From NCBI GenBank assembly GCA_002779055.1, contig PEXM01000030.1:1-7563 (forward strand): DNA of 7,563 bases, written 5' to 3'. A model generated the notes under the pieces. That model saw only the letters and a list, made by a program, of their open reading frames with translations, was not told where the DNA came from and searched no databases. Below are positions 1-5,869 of this stretch, piece after piece (within the stretch, counting starts at the first letter, position 1; each line of letters starts with the position of its first letter). Made by a program: the position numbers and the translations under genes. This DNA comes from Elusimicrobia bacterium CG08_land_8_20_14_0_20_44_26 (GTDB lineage Bacteria; CG03).

Positions 1-1137
1 ATAAAAAGGGGTTATGACGCTTCCCTGCCGCAGGGCGGTATCCACCCTCACGCCGGGGCCTCCCGGAATGTTCAAACGCGTTATCTGGCCCATAGAGGGT
101 CTAAAATTGGCATCTTCAGAATTTATTCTGCATTCGAGAGACGAGCAGAGGATTTTTATATCGTCCTGCCGGAGCCGCAGTTTCTCGCCCGCGGCAAGCG
201 ATATCTGCAATTTCACAAGGTCAATGTCCGAAACAAGTTCCGTCACGGGATGTTCCACCTGGATTCTCGCGTTCATTTCCATAAAATAAAAATTATTCTT
301 GATTACGAGAAACTCAACGGTGCCCACCGTGTCGTATTTGATGATTTTGGCGATTTTACACGCCGTTTCCCCTAATTTTTTTCTTAATTTCGGCGAAACC
401 TTCGGCGAGGGCGACTCTTCTAATATCTTCTGGTGATTTCTCTGTATGGAGCAGTCCCTTTCCGGGAAATAAACAACGTTTCCCATGCGGTCCGCGGCAA
501 TCTGTATTTCTATATGTTTCGGCCCCTCAAGAAATTTTTCAAGATAAATATCAGGGTTTAAAAACGCCGCTTTTGCCTCGGAGGATGCGACATCATAGGC
601 GTTGGCAAATTCGCTCTGATTCATCGCCACACGCATGCCTTTGCCGCCGCCGCCAGCGGACGCTTTTACAATCACGGGAAATTTTATTTGCAAAGCTATT
701 TTCAGAGCTTCTTTTACATCCTTGCAGACGCCGTTGCTTCCGGGAATAACGGGAATTTTATTTTTCTTTACGATTTCAATGAGTTTGGCTTTCTGACCCG
801 CAAGAGCAATTGCCTCGGAGCTTGGCCCTATGTATGTCAGACCATATGTCTCGCAGATTTCGGCAAAATGCAAATTTTCGGCAAGAAATCCGTAACCGGG
901 ATGTATTGCGTCGCACTTCTTTACGAGGGCGGCGCTGATTATCTGAGAAATATTCAGATAACTGGCAGAGGCAGGCGGCGGCCCGATGCATATTTTGTCG
1001 TCCGCAAGCTGAACAGGCAAAGAATCTTTGTCCGCTTCCGAATAAACGGCAACCGACTTTATGGAGAGCTCCTTGAGAGCTCTGATTATCCTAAGGGCTA
1101 TTTCGCCGCGGTTGGCAACAAGCACCTTTTTAAACAT
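1..1137 (-). CDS. accC: Biotin carboxylase subunit of acetyl-CoA carboxylase (3' end outside window)
   Basis: Biotin carboxylase makes carboxybiotin from bicarbonate and ATP on the carrier protein, the first half-reaction of acetyl-CoA carboxylase in fatty acid synthesis. The frame is open for 379 codons to the window edge; E. coli AccC has about 449, so roughly 70 C-terminal residues are missing. Seen: N-terminal MFKKVLVANRGEIALRI, HPGYGFLAEN at 79-88, ATP-grasp lysines K116 and K158, the glycine loop SAGGGGKGM at 160-168, RDCSIQRNHQK at 227-237, and the metal/bicarbonate motif EMNARIQVEHPVTE at 287-300 with E287, N289, R291 and E295. R337 in LECRIN matches E. coli R338. Variants: QRN where QRR is usual, and CSS where GHA is usual before LECRI. 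The ATG overlaps the accB stop by one base (TGATG) and has only a weak Shine-Dalgarno, so translation is probably coupled. The identity is secure; PycA-type paralogues are less likely next to accB. Confidence 0.96.
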   Translation of the reverse strand, partial: MFKKVLVANRGEIALRIIRALKELSIKSVAVYSEADKDSLPVQLADDKICIGPPPASASYLNISQIISAALVKKCDAIHPGYGFLAENLHFAEICETYGLTYIGPSSEAIALAGQKAKLIEIVKKNKIPVIPGSNGVCKDVKEALKIALQIKFPVIVKASAGGGGKGMRVAMNQSEFANAYDVASSEAKAAFLNPDIYLEKFLEGPKHIEIQIAADRMGNVVYFPERDCSIQRNHQKILEESPSPKVSPKLRKKLGETACKIAKIIKYDTVGTVEFLVIKNNFYFMEMNARIQVEHPVTELVSDIDLVKLQISLAAGEKLRLRQDDIKILCSSLECRINSEDANFRPSMGQITRLNIPGGPGVRVDTALRQGSVITPFY

Positions 1138-1670
1138 CAGATTTCTTCAATCTCAAAAAGTTCCTGCCCCCATTCAACCGCGGAGGAGTCGCTTGTGAGA
1201 ATAGAGATAATCCTGCAATCCGACGGCGCAAAAATTTCTTGAGGTATTCCCATTGAATCCACCCATCCTAATTTTTTCCCTTTTTTGGTGACATCGCCCA
1301 CGGAAACAATGGGCTTGTCATTTTCAACAAGATAAAAAGCGCCTACGGCGGGAGATTTCAAAATCTTCGTTTTTGCCTCGGGCTTCGGAGGAGGCGGAGG
1401 CGGCGGGGACTCTATGGCTGACTGCGGTTTTTCCTCAATTTCATCGCCCATAATTCTGCCGAGAGGCTCTTTTTTTATAACAATGTGCGTGTCTTTATTC
1501 TCGTATTCAAACTCAATAACATCGGTCTTGCCGAGCTCCGTAAGAAATTCTTTTAACTTCAGTCCATCCAGTTCCGCAACGGACTCTGACGGCGGCGGTA
1601 CGCCTGGCGGCGGGGTTTTCTCGTCCATTTCCGCGTTTACCGCAGGTTCGTTTTCTTTACGCTCTTTCAA
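1137..1670 (-). CDS. accB: AccB/BCCP-like protein lacking the biotinylated lysine
   Basis: By position (between efp and accC) and fold this is the biotin carboxyl carrier protein of acetyl-CoA carboxylase. The longest frame is 177 residues. The N-terminal region has PPP at 20-22 and 25-27. A helical segment (about 31-69) resembles the BCCP N-terminal domain. A linker carries seven prolines at 89-95. The C-terminal biotinyl-type domain (about 104-177) starts with KSPAVGAFY, which matches the usual SPMVGTFY. From there GWVDSMGIPQEI aligns gap-free with the canonical CIVEAMKMMNQI, and the following 30 residues also align gap-free with E. coli BCCP. The lysine that receives biotin is therefore G141 (codon GGA at 1248-1250), although M140 before it is kept. 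The protein cannot carry biotin at the normal site, so the symbol reflects homology only. The 177-residue start is TTG at 1670, overlapping efp by 14 bases; ATG at 1628 (163 residues) is a reasonable alternative. Neither has a good Shine-Dalgarno. Confidence 0.88.
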   Translation of the reverse strand: MKERKENEPAVNAEMDEKTPPPGVPPPSESVAELDGLKLKEFLTELGKTDVIEFEYENKDTHIVIKKEPLGRIMGDEIEEKPQSAIESPPPPPPPKPEAKTKILKSPAVGAFYLVENDKPIVSVGDVTKKGKKLGWVDSMGIPQEIFAPSDCRIISILTSDSSAVEWGQELFEIEEI

Positions 1671-2211
1671 TATATTTGCCTGTTCGGGTATCCACCTTTA
1701 TCACATCCCCCGCATTTATAAAAAGCGGAACTTTAACTTCAAGACCATTTTTTAATTTTGCGGGCTTCAAAACATTTGTCACGGTGTCGCCTTTGGCGCC
1801 GGGTTCCGTATATTCCACCGCGATTTCAACCGAGGGCGGCAGTTCCACGTCTATTATTTGATTTTGGGTCCTTACAATAATAACTTTCATTCCCTCGGCA
1901 AGAAACTTCTCGCTGAGTCCCATTATGCCTTTTTTTATCTGGTGCTCTTCATATTCGGAATCTATGAAAACAAGAGAATCTCCCATTTCATACGAAAAGT
2001 TTACCGCTGTGCTGGTGACTTCGGGCGAGACGAACTTTTCGCCCATTCTGAAAGTCCTTTCAATCGTGGCTCCTCCAAACACATCCTTTAATTTCGCCCT
2101 CATTATCGCGCCGCCTTTGCCCGGTTTATGGTGCTGGAACCACAAAATCTTGTAAAGTTTTTCGTTAACTTCAATGTAAATTCCATTTGCAAAATCTGTT
2201 GTGCTAATCAT
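1657..2211 (-). CDS. efp: Translation elongation factor P
   Basis: EF-P binds ribosomes stalled on proline runs, between the P and E sites, and restores peptide bond formation. The 184-residue length is typical. Seen: an N-terminal KOW-like domain (about 1-62) with the tip loop HHKPGKGGA, whose K32 corresponds to the post-translationally modified lysine (K34 in E. coli). It is followed by two OB-type domains. The last carries the family signature: VTNVLKPAKLKNGLEVKVP, then PLFINAGDVIKVDTRTGKY. The start is firm: AAGGAG lies five bases before the ATG, and the ATG overlaps the pepP stop as ATGA. No modification enzyme (EpmA/B, EarP or YmfI type) is in the window, so the modification chemistry cannot be told. 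The two downstream genes contain long proline runs, so EF-P is plausibly needed for their translation. Confidence 0.97.
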   Translation of the reverse strand: MISTTDFANGIYIEVNEKLYKILWFQHHKPGKGGAIMRAKLKDVFGGATIERTFRMGEKFVSPEVTSTAVNFSYEMGDSLVFIDSEYEEHQIKKGIMGLSEKFLAEGMKVIIVRTQNQIIDVELPPSVEIAVEYTEPGAKGDTVTNVLKPAKLKNGLEVKVPLFINAGDVIKVDTRTGKYIERA

Positions 2212-3191
2212 GCTAACTCCTTCGGTTTATCTTCTAAAACATAAACGTTTTCCTCACGGACGCCGCCGAGCCCTTCAAAATAGAGGCCCGGCTCAAGCGC
2301 GAAAACCATTCCTTTTTCAAATTTTCCTTTCTCAGAGATAGTTATCGCAGGCCACTCATGCACGTCAAGCCCTATTCCATGACCGCTGGAATGGAGAATA
2401 TTTTTTTCAAAACCAGCCTTTGACAGAAACTCTCTAATAAATCCGTCTAAGGCTCCTATGCGCGAGCCCGGGTGAATATTACCAAGCGCGATTTTCCGCG
2501 CTTGGCGGAGCGTCTCAAAAGCTCTTTTCAAGGGATTTTTAATGTTAGATAATCCCTTAATCCTCGTCAAGTCGCTGCAATATCCGTCAATTTTCACGCC
2601 CATATCAATCAAGACGGACATATCCGCGCTGTATTTTGCGCCGCCCGCCGTGTGATGAGGAAAAGCGGAATTTTTAGAAAAGGCGACAATCGGTTCAAAC
2701 GAAGGACCGTCGGCATAACGATGGCTCATGACGCAGATTTGCCGGCGGCAGTCATCCTCGCTTGTGCCCGGCTTAAATATGAGACCCCGCATTATTCTTT
2801 TAGCCATTTTCTGGGCTCGGGCAATTTTTTCTATCTCCTCTTTGGCCTTGACAGCCCTGACTTTTGAAAAAAGATTATGCTCTTCGCGGATGCCGCATCC
2901 AAAATTTTTTCTTATTCTTTTAAGGGCAGCCAGAGTCGTCTTTTCCGGCTCCACAGCGAGAACCGACACTTTCATTTTCTTCATAGATGCTTCCGGCTTT
3001 ATCCAGGGATGTTTCAGAGGATACAGTGAATTTACAAAAAGTTGAACCGCACCTTTCGCGAAAAGCAAAAAAGAGCCCCCCGCTTTAATGTTTGTAAAAT
3101 AAAAGATATCCGACTCATCGCAAGTTCCGGCGGCGGATATTTTCTCCCTGCGCAAAAGGCCAAAAACTTTTTTTATTCTATCCACATTCAT
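2208..3191 (-). CDS. pepP: M24-family Xaa-Pro aminopeptidase (PepP/PepQ type)
   Basis: This is a dinuclear metallopeptidase of the pita-bread fold that removes N-terminal residues before proline, or cleaves Xaa-Pro dipeptides, in the cytoplasm. It has 327 residues, slightly short for the roughly 350-residue PepP/YqhT group, but is complete at both ends. The N-terminal creatinase-like domain covers about 1-115 and is short. The catalytic domain follows with all five metal ligands: D196 (VLIDMG), D207 (GYCSDLTR), H271 (SSGHGIG), E300 (ALEPGLY) and E314 (GVREEN). The conserved histidine of FPHH is also present. The ATG at 3191 lies inside a heptamer tandem repeat and has no normal Shine-Dalgarno, only an A/G-rich leader (GAAAATGAAAG). 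The gene ends in a 4-base overlap with efp, and pepP-efp adjacency is widely conserved. PepP versus PepQ (prolidase) specificity cannot be decided from the sequence. Confidence 0.93.
   Translation of the reverse strand: MNVDRIKKVFGLLRREKISAAGTCDESDIFYFTNIKAGGSFLLFAKGAVQLFVNSLYPLKHPWIKPEASMKKMKVSVLAVEPEKTTLAALKRIRKNFGCGIREEHNLFSKVRAVKAKEEIEKIARAQKMAKRIMRGLIFKPGTSEDDCRRQICVMSHRYADGPSFEPIVAFSKNSAFPHHTAGGAKYSADMSVLIDMGVKIDGYCSDLTRIKGLSNIKNPLKRAFETLRQARKIALGNIHPGSRIGALDGFIREFLSKAGFEKNILHSSGHGIGLDVHEWPAITISEKGKFEKGMVFALEPGLYFEGLGGVREENVYVLEDKPKELA
2217..2222 (-). promoter_or_regulatory. Shine-Dalgarno of efp inside the pepP 3' end
   Basis: AAGGAG, five bases before the efp ATG at 2211. It is also the Lys-Glu codon pair near the end of pepP (PKELA), so initiation of efp is embedded in the upstream gene and followed by an ATGA overlap. 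Confidence 0.8.
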
Positions 3192-3223
3192 CTTTCATTT
3201 TCCATCTTTTATCTTTAATCTTT
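3189..3223. repeat. Five-unit imperfect heptamer tandem repeat spanning the pepP start
   Basis: On the plus strand the units are catcttt, cattttc, catcttt, tatcttt and aatcttt, in perfect 7-base register; on the coding strand they read AAAGATN. They fill most of the 41-bp gap between aroQ and pepP. The last unit on the coding strand (AAAGATG) supplies the pepP start codon. ATG also occurs in two earlier units (3203-3205 and 3196-3198), both out of frame with pepP because each unit shifts the frame by one. Gain or loss of a unit would change leader length and could shift start choice. Confidence 0.75.
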
Positions 3224-3232
3224 TAAAAGGTC

Positions 3233-3661
3233 TTATGGTTTTCCAGCGAGCGCTCTCATCGCCAGCGCGTATGAATGCCCCCCAAAACCGGCAATCTGCC
3301 CTTTGCACACAGCCGCTGTTAGGGACCTGGACCTAAAATCCTCCCTCGCGTATATGTTTGAGAGATGCACTTCAATAAAAGGAATTTTTGAGGACTCAAT
3401 CGCGTCGCGAATTGCCACAGAAGTGTGCGTGTATGCGGCGGGATTAATGACGGCTCCGTCGTAGTTTTCGTCGCATGCGCCTATTTTTTGGACAATCTCG
3501 CCTTCGGAGGCGCTTTGAAAAAAATCTACCTCAACGCCAAGTTCGGCGGCAAGTTTCTTTATCTTCTCATTTACCACATCAAGCGTCTCTTTACCATAAA
3601 CCGAGACGTCCCTCTTTCCGAGTTTATCCATGTTAGGACCATTTATAACAATTATCTTCAC
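3233..3661 (-). CDS. aroQ: 3-dehydroquinate dehydratase, type II
   Basis: The enzyme converts 3-dehydroquinate to 3-dehydroshikimate in the shikimate pathway, as a cytoplasmic dodecamer in characterised members. The 142 residues are the full family length. Seen: INGPNMDKLGKRD at the N-terminus with loop arginine R17; the catalytic tyrosine Y22 in VYGKETL; QSASEGEIV at 49-57; INPAAYTHTSVAIRDA at 72-87 with substrate-binding N73; the catalytic histidine H99 in EVHLSN; R110 in the EDFRSRS segment; and GQIAGFG at 121-127. All key residues are present. The start is GTG at 3661, supported by a strong GGGAGG six bases upstream and by the family N-terminus. It follows a 110-bp spacer with inverted repeats, so a promoter for the aroQ-to-accC part could lie there, though I see no convincing -35/-10 pair. 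A 41-bp heptamer-repeat spacer separates it from pepP. Confidence 0.96.
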   Translation of the reverse strand: MKIIVINGPNMDKLGKRDVSVYGKETLDVVNEKIKKLAAELGVEVDFFQSASEGEIVQKIGACDENYDGAVINPAAYTHTSVAIRDAIESSKIPFIEVHLSNIYAREDFRSRSLTAAVCKGQIAGFGGHSYALAMRALAGKP

Positions 3662-3666
3662 AATTT

Positions 3667-3673
3667 ACCTCCC
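3667..3673 (-). promoter_or_regulatory. Strong Shine-Dalgarno of aroQ
   Basis: GGGAGGT on the minus strand, six bases from GGGAGG to the GTG at 3661. It decides the non-ATG start of aroQ. Confidence 0.85.
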
Positions 3674-3677
3674 GATT

Positions 3678-3722
3678 ATGGGGACGGTTCTAATACTTTT
3701 ACCCCATTCTTTTCGTCCCCAT
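3678..3722. repeat. REP-like imperfect palindrome (ATGGGGACG...CGTCCCCAT)
   Basis: A perfect 9-base inverted repeat, ATGGGGACG at 3678-3686 and CGTCCCCAT at 3714-3722, encloses a 27-base loop. A second CCCCAT at 3702-3707 could pair with the left arm as an alternative. The left arm reads on as GGGGACGGTTCT; I recall this type of GC-rich 'AGAACCGTCCCC' palindrome as a dispersed intergenic repeat in many environmental genomes, often linked to IS200-like (REP-associated) transposases. No transposase is in the window. It lies just upstream of the aroQ Shine-Dalgarno, so folding could affect aroQ expression. Confidence 0.5.
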
Positions 3723-3740
3723 TTTTCCCATCCTCTTGAT

Positions 3741-3760
3741 TTATTCCGTCGGCGGAATAA
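3741..3760 (-). other. Perfect 8-bp hairpin just after the FlgD-like fragment
   Basis: TTATTCCG and CGGAATAA form a perfect 8-bp stem with a 4-base loop, 11 bases past the TGA at 3772. It may mark the 3' end of the upstream message or protect it. It lacks a T-run on either side, so it is not a standard intrinsic terminator. Confidence 0.5.
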
Positions 3761-3771
3761 CCCATTCGGCA

Positions 3772-4173
3772 TCATTTTATCAGCCCTATCTTCCCTGTTT
3801 TCTTCAAAGTTATTCCGCTTTGAGCCGCCTCGACCAGACAAATATAAACGCCGCTCGCTTTCCCAGATGCATCCCATTCGTATTCATAAGCGCTTTTACC
3901 TGCATTATAGTTATTAGAAATGTTTTTTTCAAACACAAGTTCGCCTGCAATTGTGTAAATTTTTAGTTTTACATCCGCATCATTCAAACCGCAGTTAACT
4001 TTTATCGTCGGATTTTCCCCTCTTGCTGGATTTGGATAGCAATATGCTTTTATCTCCGTAATTGCGGTTGCAGAACTTGTTAAAATTGTAAAATAAAATT
4101 TTGAATAAACCGCATCTACTTCGCCCTGTTCATTCAACGCTTTTATTTCAATAATATGCTCTCCGTCTTCCAA
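3772..4173 (-). CDS. C-terminal fragment with FlgD Ig-like / type IX-sorting-like domain
   Basis: This is the last piece of the interrupted frame. The nominal start is TTG at 4173, but the coding pattern begins directly after the TAA at 4198. Residues 1-30 finish an Ig-like domain (LEDGEHIIEIKALNEQGEVD). From about residue 42 there is a C-terminal domain of the FlgD Ig-like / T9SS-sorting-like type. It starts with YCYPNPARGENPTIKV, continues with LKIYTIAGELVFEK and EYEWDASGKASGVYICLVEA, and ends in KTGKIGLIK. Such domains close many secreted proteins of the FCB group, Elusimicrobia and candidate phyla, and are thought to serve export or surface attachment. The piece has no signal sequence and no good ribosome binding site, so it is most likely not made as a separate functional protein. 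Stop is TGA. Confidence 0.55.
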   Translation of the reverse strand: MEDGEHIIEIKALNEQGEVDAVYSKFYFTILTSSATAITEIKAYCYPNPARGENPTIKVNCGLNDADVKLKIYTIAGELVFEKNISNNYNAGKSAYEYEWDASGKASGVYICLVEAAQSGITLKKTGKIGLIK

Positions 4174-4197
4174 TGGCTCCGGAACTGTATAGATAAA

Positions 4198-4539
4198 TTA
4201 CTCGTAAGGACTGTCAAAAGCCCCGTCTACTGCTGTTGCCAATGTCCAACTGCTGAGTGTGCTTCCATATCTTCCGGAAACGCTTGTGATATTTCCACCA
4301 GTTGAGGATACACTCCCGCTTACTGACGGCTGTTTATTGTTACAGCGATTTGGGGGTCCGCTCGGCTCGGGCGGCCCAAACTCCTGACTGTCGCTTTTTT
4401 CCATTTCAAAATCAAGACCATCTATTTCATATTGTAAAAAAACAGGAGAAGTGTCCACCCATTCTTCCGTCGTTCCCTCCCAGAAATAATTTGTGCACGC
4501 TATACCTATCAACCATTTTGAAATCTGCTCCATATCCAC
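4198..4539 (-). CDS. Middle fragment of the interrupted M23 protein (beta-rich and Ig-like segment)
   Basis: This is a 113-codon open piece between the two nonsense codons, in the same frame as the peptidase upstream and the FlgD-like piece downstream. The first possible starts are GTG at 4539 and ATG at 4533, without a clear Shine-Dalgarno, and the piece lacks a signal peptide. Its first half (to about residue 70) completes the beta-rich region begun before the TAG. Then comes a proline-rich linker, GPPEPSGPPN, and the front part of an Ig-like domain (SVSGSVSSTGGNITSVSGRY, then WTLATAVDGAFDS). This kind of repeat is common in cell-surface proteins of Elusimicrobia-like and related bacteria, and it is cut off by the TAA. 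I regard it as a gene remnant and not an independent protein. Confidence 0.45.
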   Translation of the reverse strand: MDMEQISKWLIGIACTNYFWEGTTEEWVDTSPVFLQYEIDGLDFEMEKSDSQEFGPPEPSGPPNRCNNKQPSVSGSVSSTGGNITSVSGRYGSTLSSWTLATAVDGAFDSPYE

Positions 4540-4548
4540 GCCCTTCGC

Positions 4549-5865
4549 CTATATCAATGACCATGGCTTAATTTCGCTTTTAATTACCCCTTCTTGCGGA
4601 GTAAAATCCGCATTATTCTCTACAATAATATCATAATTCTGCCATGTGGAATTCCAGATATACTTTACCAATGTTTCCCCTTTATGATATTCGTAAATTT
4701 TTTCTGCCGCTTTGGCGAGAATATTATTGTTCGAATCATAAGCAATTATGTTCACGCCCAATAATCTGCCGTTCATATCATCGCTGTAAGTGTTTCCCAT
4801 AAACCCGCCGAGCGTTTGTGCGGAAACTCCTCCTCGGCAGTCCAAAAGATTAAACTTTAATTTTGTCTCAGGTGTTACGACGAGCCCTCTGCTCAACACC
4901 TCCAAAAGAAGCATTTCCCCGCCGTTGCCGGAATCCCCTTTTGCGGGGCCTGCGCTTATCACACTTCCCGTCCACTCCTGACCCCATTCAGGATTCGGAT
5001 AATCAACTTCTCCGGATTTCTCCAATCCCGACTCAAAAGGCAGCAGCCACCTGATTCCTTTTGCCGCCAGATAATCATCCGTGCGCTTATTGACGAATAT
5101 TGATATTGATTTGCTTCCGACTCCTCCCGCAGCGTCTCCAGCGCGAACCTCAACATTGTGAGTCCCTTCGCTCAATCCCGCCGTGTCAAGATTCGACCAG
5201 ATGAATTCGTCGTCGCCAAGTCCGATTGGATTAACTGTCGTATCATTACAATTTATTTTCGGGTCATAACTGACCGAAAACTTCTCCTCCCCGTCCACAA
5301 AAAACTTTACTTCGTTCAAATCCTTATCTTCTGTCGTGTCAACCCTTGCCTTTATTCCCGTCGCCGCTTTAACAATAATAATCCCGCCGTTCTCGTATGT
5401 TATCGGCTCAAGGATGGTTATTACCGGCTCTGTCGTATTGTCATATGGAAGATATTTCAGAGGATGAGGTCCCGTCTGACCAAAATCAAAATGGAAGTGG
5501 GGTTGACCCTGAGAACCTGTTTCGCCAGATAAAGCAATTTTCTGTCCAGCATTTACCCGAGCTCCCTCTGCTACCATGAAAGAAGATAGATGTAAATATC
5601 GTGACTCCATACCATTGTCTTGAGTAATTCTCAAAATATTATAGGCACCACCATCTATGTGAGATATCCCTCCTTCAACGGCGTATACTTCTGTGCCGAC
5701 TGGAGCTCGGATATCAATTCCCTCATGAAAATCCCAACTCCCATCTATCAAACGAGGTCCAAAATCGGATGTAATATATTTATCTACGGTAGGCCATTGG
5801 TAGCAAAAAATGCTTACGGTTGAGAGAATAAATAATATGATAAAGAAAATAAATTTTAATTTCAT
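4549..5865 (-). CDS. Secreted M23-family metallopeptidase (LytM/lysostaphin type), C-terminally truncated by TAG
   Basis: This zinc endopeptidase type cuts peptide cross-links of peptidoglycan outside the cytoplasmic membrane. The 438 residues start at the ATG at 5865, which gives a clean signal peptide (MKLKFIFFIILFILSTVSIF, residues 1-20); an upstream in-frame TTG at 5889 would overlap the previous gene and hide the signal. The M23 domain spans about 30-135 with the complete metal and catalytic set: H47 and D51 in FHEGID, H92 in YLHLSS, and H123/H125 in PHFHFD. An Ig-like domain follows (TEPVITILEP to SKSISIFV, about 140-260) with a DLNEVKFFVDGEEKF strand pattern. A beta-rich region of unknown family then runs to the TAG stop. 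The ATG is four bases past the upstream stop, so translation is probably coupled; no clear Shine-Dalgarno is seen. The peptidase could be active as it stands, but it lacks the C-terminal sorting or anchoring part found in the same frame downstream. Confidence 0.85.
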   Translation of the reverse strand: MKLKFIFFIILFILSTVSIFCYQWPTVDKYITSDFGPRLIDGSWDFHEGIDIRAPVGTEVYAVEGGISHIDGGAYNILRITQDNGMESRYLHLSSFMVAEGARVNAGQKIALSGETGSQGQPHFHFDFGQTGPHPLKYLPYDNTTEPVITILEPITYENGGIIIVKAATGIKARVDTTEDKDLNEVKFFVDGEEKFSVSYDPKINCNDTTVNPIGLGDDEFIWSNLDTAGLSEGTHNVEVRAGDAAGGVGSKSISIFVNKRTDDYLAAKGIRWLLPFESGLEKSGEVDYPNPEWGQEWTGSVISAGPAKGDSGNGGEMLLLEVLSRGLVVTPETKLKFNLLDCRGGVSAQTLGGFMGNTYSDDMNGRLLGVNIIAYDSNNNILAKAAEKIYEYHKGETLVKYIWNSTWQNYDIIVENNADFTPQEGVIKSEIKPWSLI

Positions 5866-5869
5866 TTTT

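Larger units (their letters stand above)
3772..5865 (-). pseudogene. Secreted M23 peptidase with FlgD-like C-terminal domain, interrupted by two in-frame stops
   Basis: The three consecutive pieces listed separately lie in one and the same reading frame, 698 codons from the ATG at 5865 to the TGA at 3772. They are broken only by TAG (codon 439, 4549-4551) and TAA (codon 556, 4198-4200). No frameshift is needed. The protein logic continues across both stops. The Ig-like segment with WTLATAVDGAFDSPYE before the TAA carries on as FIYTVPEPLEDGEHIIEIKA after it, a typical single domain. The order of domains would be signal peptide, M23 peptidase, Ig-like domain, beta-rich domain, second Ig-like domain and C-terminal FlgD-like domain. 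TAA and TGA end other genes in the window, and TAG ends the upstream gene, so general stop reassignment is unlikely. The best reading is recent nonsense decay, leaving an intact peptidase piece. Sequencing error, readthrough or separately translated pieces are alternatives. Confidence 0.7.

Noticed and set aside
688..1242. 184-codon plus-strand open frame
   Set aside because: It is antisense to accC and the end of accB, which have full family motifs; the plus-strand translation shows no recognisable domain.
3741..3760. Intrinsic terminator
   Set aside because: The stem is perfect but there is no T-run after it on either strand, so I list it only as a hairpin.
3662..3771. Sigma-70 promoter upstream of aroQ
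   Set aside because: GTATTA-like and A-rich stretches exist but I found no convincing -35/-10 pair with proper spacing.
4549..4551. TAG recoding (alternative genetic code or pyrrolysine)
   Set aside because: The frame is also cut by TAA, which ends several intact genes here. TAG properly ends the gene at 5870 just before the next start; reading through there would overlap the M23 gene.
5158..5532. 124-codon plus-strand open frame
   Set aside because: It is a shadow of the M23 gene, whose catalytic motifs fix the coding strand.
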